In this document: one piece after another, positions 42,755 to 50,933 of the stretch
Numbering within the stretch: position 1 is the first letter of the stretch
How the letters are laid out: each line of letters starts with the position of its first letter
Source of the DNA: Mycobacterium sp. E796
GTDB lineage: Bacteria > Actinomycetota > Actinomycetes > Mycobacteriales > Mycobacteriaceae
DNA: 53,530 nucleotides
Assembly (NCBI RefSeq): GCF_001672815.1
Contig: NZ_LZKK01000336.1
Span: 1 to 53,530 of the forward strand
Reading direction: 5' to 3'
Made by a program: the position numbers and the translations under genes
Notes under the pieces: generated by a model
The model's database searches: none
Told to the model about the DNA's origin: nothing
Seen by the model: only the letters and a program-made list of their open reading frames with translations

Positions 42755-43177
42755 GTGGCTAACCGAATGGTGGTCGTCGCCGCCGCCGCGCTTGCCGTCG
42801 CCGGCCTCGGCGCCTGCAGTCCCAAGGCGCAAACGCAACTCTCCAGCACCGCGTCGGTGACCGTCAACGGAAACGACGCGAAGATCAACGTCGTCAAGTG
42901 CAGCCAGTTGGAGTGGTACCGCACGATCGACATCGGCGGCGACTTCGCCGGGGCCAAGGTCGTCATCGACCAACGAGTGGAGCCGCTCACCGCCCAATCC
43001 GTGCGCATCCAAAATCTGGGTGGCTTCACCGGCATGTATTCGAAGGACGACGGCGGTAACGCCGACATGAGCTTGAGCGGCGAGAAATTCACGATCACGG
43101 GCACGGCCAACGGCTTCAAGACCGACAAGCCGAACGAACCGGCTTCCGCCTCGTTCAAGATCATCGCCAACTGCTGA
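42755..43177 (+). CDS. LpqH-like (19-kDa antigen family) lipoprotein
   Basis: A 140-residue lipoprotein from GTG 42755. The signal peptide ends at the lipobox GLGAC. The mature part has the LpqH-family pattern (VTVNGNDAKINVVKCSQLEW, then VRIQNLGGFTGMYS, FTITGTANGF and a terminal SFKIIANC), with two further Cys probably bridged. Exported to the envelope; function unclear. The amidohydrolase gene 90 bases downstream has its own operator site. Confidence 0.88.
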   Translation: MANRMVVVAAAALAVAGLGACSPKAQTQLSSTASVTVNGNDAKINVVKCSQLEWYRTIDIGGDFAGAKVVIDQRVEPLTAQSVRIQNLGGFTGMYSKDDGGNADMSLSGEKFTITGTANGFKTDKPNEPASASFKIIANC

Positions 43178-43230
43178 CCGCGCAGGACCGAGCGCCCGAG
43201 GAGGGGGCACGTTGCGAACCGGCGCCTATA

Positions 43231-43245
43231 GAGAATAGTATTCTC
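43231..43245. promoter_or_regulatory. candidate operator, GAGAATnnnATTCTC family (best copy)
   Basis: GAGAATAGTATTCTC, both arms exact and followed by GC, 22 bases before the amidohydrolase ATG. The inner TATTCT could also be a -10 hexamer. Confidence 0.65.
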
Positions 43246-43267
43246 GCAAATTGCGAAGGAGGATCTC

Positions 43268-44458
43268 ATGGGCCAGTTGTCACATCGGGAGGACGTCCCG
43301 TTTCCGATCTTTGACGCGGATAACCATCTCTACGAGCCGCCGGAGGCGCTGACCAAGTTCCTGCCCAAGGCCTACAAGGACTACGTCCAGTACGTGCAGA
43401 TCAATGGGCGCACCAAGATCGCCATCCGCGGCCACATCAGCAACTACATTCCCAACCCGACCTTCGAGGTCGTCGCCCGGCCGGGCGCCTGGGAGGAGTA
43501 CTTCAAGTACGGCAACCCGGACGGCAAGAGCAAGCGCGAGCTCTTCGGCGAGCCGATGCGCGCGATCCCGGCGTTCTTCGAGCCCGGCCCGCGCCTGGAG
43601 AAGATGAACGAGCTGGGGTTGGACCGCACCCTGATGTTCCCGACCCTGGCCAGCCTGCTCGAGGAGAGGCTGCGCGACGACCCGGTCGCCATCCACGTTC
43701 TGATCCACGCGCTGAACGAGTGGCTCGACGAGGTCTGGGGCTTCAACTACCAGAACCGGATCTTCACCACCCCGGTCATCACCCTGCCAATCGTGGAGAA
43801 GGCGATCGAGGAACTGGAGTGGGCGGTCAAGCGCGGGGCCCGCTGCATCCTGATCCGCCCGGCCCCGGTCCCCGGCTTCCGTGGCCCCCGGTCGTTCGCG
43901 CTGCCCGAGTTTGACCCGTTCTGGGAGCGGGTCGTCGAGCACGACGTGCTGGTCGGCATGCACTCCAGCGACAGCGGCTACTCCCGCTACACCTCCGAAT
44001 GGGACGGCGCCGAACAAGAGATGTTGCCGTTCCAGACCAATGCGATGGGCATCCTCAACGAGTGGCGCCCGATCCAGGACGCGGTGGGCTCGTGGGTGAT
44101 TCACGGCGCGCTGTACCGCCACCCGAAGCTGAAGGTCGCCATCGTTGAGGCCGGTTCGAAGTGGATGACCCCGCTGCTGGACGGCCTGGCCGAGGTCTTC
44201 CGTAAGGCCCCGGAGGCGTTCCCGAGCGACCCGGTCGAGGTGGTCAAGAACCGGATCCACGTGAGCCCGTTCTTCGAGGACGGCATCGACGACCTGATCA
44301 ACCTCGTCGGCGTGGATCAGGTGCTGTACGGCTCGGACTGGCCGCACCCGGAGGGGCTGGCGGAGCCGACGTACTACGTCAACGCGCTGTCGCACCTGTC
44401 GGTCGACGACCAGGCCAAGATCATGGGCGGCAACCTCGGTCGGCTCGTCACGGTGTGA
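43268..44458 (+). CDS. amidohydrolase (PF04909-type)
   Basis: A 396-residue amidohydrolase-2 family protein. Metal-site motifs are FDADNHLYEPPEAL near residue 17 and GSDWPHPEGLAEP near the C-terminus, so the conserved Asp is present here. ATG follows AAGGAGG. Third amidohydrolase of the window (others at 6303 and 7485) and followed by a CoA ligase. Substrate unknown. Confidence 0.91.
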   Translation: MGQLSHREDVPFPIFDADNHLYEPPEALTKFLPKAYKDYVQYVQINGRTKIAIRGHISNYIPNPTFEVVARPGAWEEYFKYGNPDGKSKRELFGEPMRAIPAFFEPGPRLEKMNELGLDRTLMFPTLASLLEERLRDDPVAIHVLIHALNEWLDEVWGFNYQNRIFTTPVITLPIVEKAIEELEWAVKRGARCILIRPAPVPGFRGPRSFALPEFDPFWERVVEHDVLVGMHSSDSGYSRYTSEWDGAEQEMLPFQTNAMGILNEWRPIQDAVGSWVIHGALYRHPKLKVAIVEAGSKWMTPLLDGLAEVFRKAPEAFPSDPVEVVKNRIHVSPFFEDGIDDLINLVGVDQVLYGSDWPHPEGLAEPTYYVNALSHLSVDDQAKIMGGNLGRLVTV

Positions 44459-44483
44459 CGCACCGGCTGATCCTGGCCGGGCG

Positions 44484-45989
44484 GTGACGATGCAGAGCGC
44501 GAAGCGCGATGAGGTGGGGGCACCTCCCGCTCGCGGGGGAGAGCCGGCCAATCCAAATTGGCAGACCATCCCCGAGATGGTCTTGAGCGCGGCGGACCGC
44601 TTCGGTGACGCGGAAGCGGTTGTCGACGGTCCGCTGCGCTTGACGTTCAACGAGGTCGTCGAGCGGATCCGTTGCGCCGCAGGCGCGTTCGCGAGCCTCG
44701 GTGTCAATAAGGGTGACCGCGTCGCGATCTGGGCGCCCAACTCGGCGGAGTGGATCATCGCGGCTTTCGGGCTGCTCACCGCGGGCGGCGTGCTGGTGCC
44801 GGTCAACACGCGGTTCAAGACCGAAGAAGCCGGCGACATCATCGCCCGCAGCCGAGTCAAGGCCGTCCTGGTGCAGAAGGGCTTTCTCGGCCAGGACTAC
44901 ACCGCACCGGCGGGGACGCCCGTCATCGACCTGAAGTCCGACTTTCTTTCCTGCGGTAGCCCGTTCGAGCGGGCGGTCAACGGCAACGACATCTCGGACA
45001 TCATCTTTACCTCGGGCACGACCGGCCGCCCGAAGGGCGCGATGATGAATCATCGCCAGACGCTGCGGATGTACGAGGAATGGGCGACGCTCGCCGATCT
45101 GCGTCAAGGCGACCGCTACTTGCAGATCAACCCCTACTTCCACACCTTCGGCCTGAAGGCGGGACTGGTCACGTCCTTCCTGCGCGGCGCGACGATGCTG
45201 CCGGTCGCGGTCTTCGACGTCGACACGGTGGTGGATCTGATTGCGCACGAAGGCATCACGATGCTGCCCGGGCCGCCGACGCTGTACCACTCGCTGCTCG
45301 CGATTCAAGACAAGTCCAAGCTGTCGACGCTTCGGGCCGGTGTGACCGGCGCCGCCGACATCCCCGTCGAGCTGATTCGTCGCATCCACGACGAATTGCC
45401 GTTCCAGACGCTGATGACCGGTTACGGGCTCACCGAGGCCGGGAACGTCACGCTGTCGCTGCCCGGCGATTCCTTCGAGGACGTGGCCACGACCGCAGGC
45501 GTGCCCTGCGAGGGAGTCGAGGTGCGCATCGCCGACGACGGCGAGGTGCTGGTTCGCGGCTACGGCGTCATGCAGGGCTATCTCGACGATCCCGTCGCCA
45601 CCGCGGAGGCGATCGACGCCGACGGCTGGCTGCACACCGGAGATCTGGGCAGTTTCACCGAGGCGGGCCGCCTCCGGATCGTCGGGCGCAAGAAGGACAT
45701 GTTCATCGTCGGCGGATTCAACGCGTATCCCGCCGAGATCGAAGGCTTCCTGATGAACCACCCGGCCGTCGCGCAGGCGGCGGTGATCGGCGTTCCCGAC
45801 GAGCGGCTCGGCCAGGTAGGCAAGGCGTTCGTGGTCCGCAAAGACGGCGAATACACCGTCAGCGCCGACGAATTGATCGGCTGGTGCCGCGAACGCATGG
45901 CGGGCTTCAAGGTGCCGCGCTCGGTGCAGTTCCTGGAGTCCTTGCCCCTCAACGCCACCGGCAAGGTGGTCAAAGACTTACTGCGCTAG
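44484..45989 (+). CDS. acyl-CoA synthetase (AMP-binding, FadD type)
   Basis: A 501-residue adenylate-forming enzyme from GTG 44484 (ATG 44490 is an alternative). The P-loop motif is TSGTTGRPKGAMMNH; GYGLTEAGN and the hinge/C-terminal GRKKDMFIVGGFNAYPAEIE and NATGKVVKDLL are all present. It activates a carboxylic acid to its CoA ester and is a likely entry step for the pathway. Preceded closely by the amidohydrolase, so a two-gene operon. Confidence 0.94.
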   Translation: MTMQSAKRDEVGAPPARGGEPANPNWQTIPEMVLSAADRFGDAEAVVDGPLRLTFNEVVERIRCAAGAFASLGVNKGDRVAIWAPNSAEWIIAAFGLLTAGGVLVPVNTRFKTEEAGDIIARSRVKAVLVQKGFLGQDYTAPAGTPVIDLKSDFLSCGSPFERAVNGNDISDIIFTSGTTGRPKGAMMNHRQTLRMYEEWATLADLRQGDRYLQINPYFHTFGLKAGLVTSFLRGATMLPVAVFDVDTVVDLIAHEGITMLPGPPTLYHSLLAIQDKSKLSTLRAGVTGAADIPVELIRRIHDELPFQTLMTGYGLTEAGNVTLSLPGDSFEDVATTAGVPCEGVEVRIADDGEVLVRGYGVMQGYLDDPVATAEAIDADGWLHTGDLGSFTEAGRLRIVGRKKDMFIVGGFNAYPAEIEGFLMNHPAVAQAAVIGVPDERLGQVGKAFVVRKDGEYTVSADELIGWCRERMAGFKVPRSVQFLESLPLNATGKVVKDLLR

Positions 45990-46096
45990 CCCCGGGCGGC
46001 CTCTCCGTATGCCCGATAAGAGAACCCCGTTTCCACAGCTTGTTGTGCATTTGTACAGCGACGCCGCGGCGACATGGGCAGGCCTCTCAGGAGAGG

Positions 46097-46116
46097 GTGA
46101 TAACGTGGCTCTCCTG
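46097..46116 (+). promoter_or_regulatory. mas-pair promoter element (copy 2), in the 45990-46281 gap
   Basis: GTGATAACGTGGCTCTCCTG, 19 of 20 identical to the copy at 33291-33310. The -10-like TGATAAC is followed by a constant leader block. The rest of the gap has no gene I can support; a 86-codon frame at 46009 looks spurious. Confidence 0.6.
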
Positions 46117-46281
46117 GTCGCCGCGACATTCGCGGCGGAAGAATATCGGCGCAGATGCTCGCCGCTAATGCGCTTCCCGAGTAGGGTGGCCCAACGGCGA
46201 CGACGCCTTGCTGGGACGCCGTGGCCCGCCGTCGGCGGACGGAAGCAAGGTAGCGCGGGCAAGCGGTAGAGGAGTTTGGCA

Positions 46282-46323
46282 TTGAGTCACGAGCAGCCTC
46301 GTTCTCGGGCTGGTGAGCGGTGA
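46282..46323 (+). CDS. possible 13-residue leader peptide of the second mas pair
   Basis: TTG 46282 with GAGGAG eight bases upstream encodes MSHEQPRSRAGER and stops at TGA 46321-46323, overlapping the mas GTG at 46320. This is a coupling-type arrangement. It may instead only serve to bring ribosomes to the mas start. Confidence 0.4.
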   Translation: MSHEQPRSRAGER

Positions 46324-47261
46324 GTGGCGGCGCCCGCCAGAACGCCGCTGACACGAAATCGGTTCCGGTGAACGAGGACGAGACCCCCAGCACTGCCGCC
46401 GAAATCCGGGCGCTGGCCGAACAGGCCGAGGCGGAAGCCCAAGAAGCGGAAGCCCTTGCCGCCGCCGCCCGCGCCCGGGCCCGCGCCATCCAGTTGCGCC
46501 GCGAGGCCGAACTCGCGGAGGCCCAGCTCTCCGAAACCAAGGAAGCAGCCACCGAAGAAGCCGTCGCAGCAGAAGACGAGGCGGACGCAGCAGGATCCGT
46601 CCAGGCCGAGGTGCCCGACGCGGCGTCCGAGGTGAAGGCGGACGAGACCGAGGCCGCCGAAGACGCCGAAGCTGCCGACACCGAAGAGCCGGTCGCCGAG
46701 GCCGACGCCGACGAGGCCGGGGCGCCCGCGCCGGCCAGCCGCCGGCTCCGCCTGACCCGACGGCTTCGCCGCCCCAAGTGGTCCACCCTCGCCGCTTCCC
46801 TGGCGATCATCGTGATCCTCGTGGCCTTCGCGGGCAGTGGCTACATGATCAAGGAGCACCGCGACGCGGTCCGGCAGCGACAGCGCGCCGCCGAGTTCGT
46901 CGCCGCCGCGCGCCAGGGCGTCGTGACGTTGACGTCGCTGGACTTCAACAACGCCAAGCAAGGCGTGCAGCGCATCCTGGAGAACTCCACGGGCACTTTC
47001 AAGGACGACTTCCTGAAGATGGCCGACGATTTCACCAAGGTGGTGGAGCAGTCGAAGGTGGTGTCGCAGGGCAGCGTTCAGGCTGCGGCCGTGGAGCTGG
47101 ACTCGATGACGAAGGATTCGGCGGTGGTGCTGGTGGCCTCCACCTCCGAGGTCACCAATGCGGCCGGCGCCAAACAGGATCCGCGTAACTACCGGCTAAT
47201 CGTGACGGTCACTCGCGACGGTGGCCAGCTCAAGATATCGAAAGTCGAGTTTGTGCCGTGA
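46320..47261 (+). CDS. Mce-associated membrane protein (mas type, first of pair)
   Basis: A 313-residue protein. The N-terminal 150 residues are Ala/Glu rich with charged, coiled-coil-like repeats, then one membrane helix (LAASLAIIVILVAFAGSGYM), then a periplasmic NTF2-like domain ending GGQLKISKVEFVP. It is paralogous to the 32517 protein but has a much longer acidic N-terminus. Overlap with the next gene is GTGA. It probably helps a Mce complex assemble (family knowledge). Confidence 0.88.
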   Translation: MSGGARQNAADTKSVPVNEDETPSTAAEIRALAEQAEAEAQEAEALAAAARARARAIQLRREAELAEAQLSETKEAATEEAVAAEDEADAAGSVQAEVPDAASEVKADETEAAEDAEAADTEEPVAEADADEAGAPAPASRRLRLTRRLRRPKWSTLAASLAIIVILVAFAGSGYMIKEHRDAVRQRQRAAEFVAAARQGVVTLTSLDFNNAKQGVQRILENSTGTFKDDFLKMADDFTKVVEQSKVVSQGSVQAAAVELDSMTKDSAVVLVASTSEVTNAAGAKQDPRNYRLIVTVTRDGGQLKISKVEFVP

Positions 47262-47911
47262 CCGCAGACGAAAAATCGGTCCAAGACACCGCGGAAGTCG
47301 AGGAGACGGCGGAGGCCGAAGAGACGACCGAGGTAGCAGAACAGGCGGAGCCCGCCGAGGACATCGACGATTACGGTAAAACGCCCGGCCGCTGGAAGCG
47401 CCTTGCCGCCCAGGCGAAGAAACGGTCGGCCGGCAAGGTGGTCCCGGCCGTGCTGGCGTTGCTCGTGATCGCCTCGCTGAGCCTGCTTGGCTGGCAGTAC
47501 TGGTACTCCTATCGGCCGGACCGCGCGACCGATGCGTCGGCCGCGAAGTCCGCCATCTCCGCCGCAAGCGACGGAACGGTGGCGGTGCTGTCGTATTCGC
47601 CCGACACCCTCGACCGCGATTTCACTTCCGCGAAGTCACACCTGACCGGCGACTTCTTGTCCTACTACGACCAATTCACCCAGCAGATCGTCGCCCCCGC
47701 GGCCAAGCAGAAATCGGTGAAGACCAGCGCCGTGGTGCTGCGCGCCGCGGTGTCCGACCTGCGCCCGGATTCGGCCACCGTGCTGTTGTTCGTCAACCAG
47801 AGCACGCAGAGCAAGGATCGGCCGGAGCCGACGTTCACCAACAGCAGCGTGACGGTCACGCTGACGAAAGCCAATGGGAAGTGGCTCATTTCGTCGTTCA
47901 ACCCGGTCTAG
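47258..47911 (+). CDS. Mce-associated membrane protein (mas type, second of pair)
   Basis: A 217-residue protein with an acidic N-terminus (EVEETAEAEETTEVAEQAEP), one membrane helix (VVPAVLALLVIASLSLLGWQ) and a periplasmic domain containing YSPDTLDRDFTSAKSHLTGD. It aligns with the 31933 protein (SPETLDRDFANAKSRL). The GTG overlaps the stop of the first mas gene. Confidence 0.88.
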   Translation: MTADEKSVQDTAEVEETAEAEETTEVAEQAEPAEDIDDYGKTPGRWKRLAAQAKKRSAGKVVPAVLALLVIASLSLLGWQYWYSYRPDRATDASAAKSAISAASDGTVAVLSYSPDTLDRDFTSAKSHLTGDFLSYYDQFTQQIVAPAAKQKSVKTSAVVLRAAVSDLRPDSATVLLFVNQSTQSKDRPEPTFTNSSVTVTLTKANGKWLISSFNPV

Positions 47912-47921
47912 GACAACCACG

Positions 47922-48542
47922 TTGAGCACCGGTGACATTCACTCGATGGTGATCGCATCGGACTATCGCGTCCCCGACCCGACCCGGGTGTGGCCGCTGC
48001 TCGAGCGCAACAAGGCGGCGCTCGCCGACATCGGCGCCCACCATGTGCTGGTGTACACGTCCACCCACGAGCACGGGCGCGTGCTGGTGATGATCGGGGT
48101 GCACAGCCGCGAGCCCATCGTGGAGCTGCTGCGCTCGCGGGTCTTCTTCGACTGGTTCGACGCCGCCGGCGTCGAGGACATACCCGCAGTCTTTGCCGGC
48201 GAGATCATCGACAGATTTGTTCCGCAACCGTCGCCCAAACCGGCCGCGCCCGGCGTGGTGGTGTGCGCGATCGCGTCCGTCGAGGACGTCGCGACCCTGA
48301 CCGCGGGATTCCGCGCGGCCATGGACGGGCTCGCCGGGGCAGGCGTCCGAAAGACGTCGGTATTCCAGGCTTTTGACGACGACCGCGAGGTGCTGATCCT
48401 GTCGGAGTTTCCCGACGAGGTCGCCGCCCAGCGTTGGATCGACCATCCCGACGCCGCGGCGCAATGGATGTCGGGCGTGGGCGTCGGCGCCCACCCGCCG
48501 GTGTTCGTCGGCCGGCTGTACGACACGATGCGCATCGACTGA
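47922..48542 (+). CDS. conserved hypothetical protein
   Basis: About 206 residues from TTG 47922; ATG 47946 is an equal candidate (MVIASDYRVPDPTRVWPLLE). The fold appears to have two similar halves (VWPLLERNKAALADIGAHHV and then the second copy after PAAPGVVVCAIASVEDVATL), suggesting an internal ferredoxin-like duplication. No known catalytic motif. It follows the mas pair by 10 bases but may be independent. Confidence 0.72.
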   Translation: MSTGDIHSMVIASDYRVPDPTRVWPLLERNKAALADIGAHHVLVYTSTHEHGRVLVMIGVHSREPIVELLRSRVFFDWFDAAGVEDIPAVFAGEIIDRFVPQPSPKPAAPGVVVCAIASVEDVATLTAGFRAAMDGLAGAGVRKTSVFQAFDDDREVLILSEFPDEVAAQRWIDHPDAAAQWMSGVGVGAHPPVFVGRLYDTMRID

Positions 48543-48551
48543 GCGCCGCTG

Positions 48552-48737
48552 ATGTTCGTCTGCCTCTGCAACGGCGTCACCAGCCACACGGTCGCCGAAT
48601 GCGTCGCCGCCGGGGCGTCCACGACCAAGGAGGTCGCCCAGGCCTGTGGGGCCGGCGCCGATTGCGGGCGCTGCCGGCGCACCGTGCAGGCGATGCTGCG
48701 CGCCTCAACCCCGGACCGGGCGGGGCGCCCGCGCTAG
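48552..48737 (+). CDS. bacterioferritin-associated ferredoxin-like [2Fe-2S] protein
   Basis: A 61-residue Bfd-family protein with CLCNG (CxC) and the second pair CGRC (CxxC) spaced as in Bfd. It could pass electrons to a bacterioferritin for iron release (family knowledge), but no bacterioferritin gene is in the window. Its last four bases overlap the convergent kdc stop. Isolated Bfd-like genes also occur as electron carriers. Confidence 0.85.
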   Translation: MFVCLCNGVTSHTVAECVAAGASTTKEVAQACGAGADCGRCRRTVQAMLRASTPDRAGRPR

Positions 48738-50425
48738 CCTTCCCGGCGGCGCGCGTTAGCCTCCGGCGACATGGATCCGACGAGTTGGCCGAGCAGACGC
48801 GGGATCTCCAGCCGCGGCAGGACCACCTCGACGAAGACCATGCGGTCCTGATGCTGCGCCGCCGCGGTGAACGCGTCGTCGAGTTCGCCGTAGGCCTGCG
48901 CGCGGAACGCCAGGTGGTTGGAAACCCCCAGCGCGCGCGGGACGTCGGTCCAGCTCCAGCTCACGATGTCGTTGTACGGGGCCATCTTCCCGTGGATCGC
49001 CCGTTCGACGGTGTAGCCGTCGTTGTTGACCACCACGATGACCGGGGACAGTCCCTCGCGGGAGAAGATGCCGAGTTCCTGCACGGTCAGCTGCGCGGCG
49101 CCATCACCGATCAGCAGAACCGTCCTGCGGTCCGGATGCGCCACCGCGGCCCCGACCGCCGCGGGCAGCGTGTAACCGATTGAACCCCAAAGCGGTTGGC
49201 CGATGAAGGTGACGCCGTGCGGCAACCGATGATCCGCCATTCCGTAGTACGAGGTGCCCTGGTCGGCCAGCACCACGTTGCCCGGTGTGAGCGCGACGCA
49301 CAGCCGGTCCCAAACCATTTGTTGGGTGAGTGGTTGATCGCGCGGCGGGGGTGGTGGCAGGGGCTCGGCCGGCGGGGCCTGCACGGGGGGCGACGTGATC
49401 CCGCGCCGGGCCAGGATGTCGGCCAGCGCCTCCAGCGCGGCGCCCATCTCCATCGGCGCGAAAACCTCACCGGCCACACTGCTTTGGTACTGTCCGACGT
49501 CGATGGTCCGCGCCGGGTCGATCCGCTGGCTGAAGAAGCCGCTGACCATGTCGGTGAAAACGACCCCCGCTGTCACCAGCACCGGCGCGTCCTCGATTGC
49601 CGCGCGCACCCGTTCGGCGCTGGCCGAACCGGCATAGATGCCAAGAAAATTGGGGGAGCTCTCGTCGAGCAGGCTCTTTCCCCACATCAACGTGGCGTGC
49701 GGCACCACGTCCGCCGCAAGCAACGCCTCAAGCTCCTTGACGGCTTGCAGCCGGTGCACCAGCAAGTCGGCCAGCACGGTCAGCTGATGATCGCCGATGA
49801 GTTGGGTGGCGGCCTCGATGAACAGCGACAGTGCGCGCGGGCTGGTGCCACCGGTGTAGCGCGGCAGCGGCGCGTCGGGCGGTTCGGTGGGGAAGCGGGC
49901 CACGTCGGTGGACAACAGCAGGTATCCGGGCCGTTTTTGCTCGCGTACCTCCGAGAGCACCCGATCGATCTCTCGGCATGCCGTAGCCGGCATGAGATTC
50001 GCCTGGGCGCAGGTGATTTCGCGACTGATCCGAAAGAAGTGCTCGAAGTCGCCGTCGCCGAGGGAATGGTGCAGCGCGCGCCGGGCGCCCTGGGCGTCTT
50101 TGGACGGGCCGCCGACGATGTGCACGACGGGCACGTGCTCAGCGTAGCTGCCGGCGATCGCATTGGTGGCCGACAGCTCACCCACCCCGAATGTCGTTAC
50201 CACGGCCGACATTCCGCGCAGCCGCCCGTACCCGTCGGCCGCATAGCCGGCGTTGAGCTCGTTGGCGCTGCCCACCCACCGAATGGTCGGATGGGCGACG
50301 ATGTGGTCCAGGAATTCCAGGTTGTAGTCGCCGGGAACGCCGAAGATCTCGGAGACACCGAGTTCGGCGAGGCGGTCCAGTAGGTAGTCACCGACGGTGC
50401 AGACGAGGGGATCAGTCACAAGCAC
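48734..50425 (-). CDS. kdc: alpha-keto-acid decarboxylase
   Basis: A thiamine-diphosphate enzyme of the pyruvate/indolepyruvate decarboxylase family, matching M. tuberculosis Kdc (Rv0853c) throughout. The catalytic Glu is in ANELNAGYAADG, and the ThDP/Mg motif runs from GDGAAQLTVQE to VVNNDGYTVE. I place the start at GTG 50425 (563 residues); GTG 50419 is equivalent and GTG 50461 leaves no room for a promoter. It decarboxylates branched-chain or aromatic 2-oxo acids. Adjacent genes match Rv0854-Rv0858c. Confidence 0.95.
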   Translation of the reverse strand: MLVTDPLVCTVGDYLLDRLAELGVSEIFGVPGDYNLEFLDHIVAHPTIRWVGSANELNAGYAADGYGRLRGMSAVVTTFGVGELSATNAIAGSYAEHVPVVHIVGGPSKDAQGARRALHHSLGDGDFEHFFRISREITCAQANLMPATACREIDRVLSEVREQKRPGYLLLSTDVARFPTEPPDAPLPRYTGGTSPRALSLFIEAATQLIGDHQLTVLADLLVHRLQAVKELEALLAADVVPHATLMWGKSLLDESSPNFLGIYAGSASAERVRAAIEDAPVLVTAGVVFTDMVSGFFSQRIDPARTIDVGQYQSSVAGEVFAPMEMGAALEALADILARRGITSPPVQAPPAEPLPPPPPRDQPLTQQMVWDRLCVALTPGNVVLADQGTSYYGMADHRLPHGVTFIGQPLWGSIGYTLPAAVGAAVAHPDRRTVLLIGDGAAQLTVQELGIFSREGLSPVIVVVNNDGYTVERAIHGKMAPYNDIVSWSWTDVPRALGVSNHLAFRAQAYGELDDAFTAAAQHQDRMVFVEVVLPRLEIPRLLGQLVGSMSPEANARRREG

Positions 50426-50484
50426 GACGGTACGCCCGGTCCAAACCGTTCCAGCCGACACGCTGCTTCGCCTATTGTGCGGGC

Positions 50485-50928
50485 ATGGCTATCAAAGAAT
50501 CCCGCGACATCGTCATCGAAGCGAGCCCCGAGGAGATTCTGGACGTCATCGCCGACTTTGAAGCGATGCCCGAATGGTCGGACCCGCATCAGAGCGCGGA
50601 GATCCTCGAGACCGGGGACAACGGGCGGCCCAGCAAGGTGAAGATGAAGGTCAGGACCGCGGGCATCACCGACGAACAGGTGGTGGCCTACACCTGGAAC
50701 GGCAACGACGTGAGCTGGACGCTGGTCAGCTCCGGCCAGCAGAAGTCGCAGGACGGCAAGTACACCTTGGTTCCCCAGGGAGACGCGACCCTGGTCAAGA
50801 TGGAGATCCGCGTCGACCCCAACGTGCCGCTGCCCGGCTTCGTGCTCAAACGGGCCGTCAAGGGCACGATCGACTCCGCGACCAAGGCCCTGCGCGAGCG
50901 GGTGCTTGCGGTGAAGAAGGGCAACTAG
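50485..50928 (+). CDS. SRPBCC (START-like) family protein, Rv0854-like
   Basis: A 147-residue protein with an N-terminal MAIKESRDIVIEASPEEILD strand and helix, and the typical polyketide-cyclase/START profile (GVADFEAMPEW-like turn, VPLPGFVLKRAVKG near the end). It likely binds a hydrophobic ligand. Same position and length as Rv0854 next to kdc; paralogues at 52072 and 52531. Confidence 0.9.
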   Translation: MAIKESRDIVIEASPEEILDVIADFEAMPEWSDPHQSAEILETGDNGRPSKVKMKVRTAGITDEQVVAYTWNGNDVSWTLVSSGQQKSQDGKYTLVPQGDATLVKMEIRVDPNVPLPGFVLKRAVKGTIDSATKALRERVLAVKKGN

Positions 50929-50933
50929 TCGCG

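Noticed and set aside
46009..46269. 86-codon frame in the gap before the second mas pair
   Set aside because: Contains the mas promoter element inside it and has no ribosome site or recognisable features.
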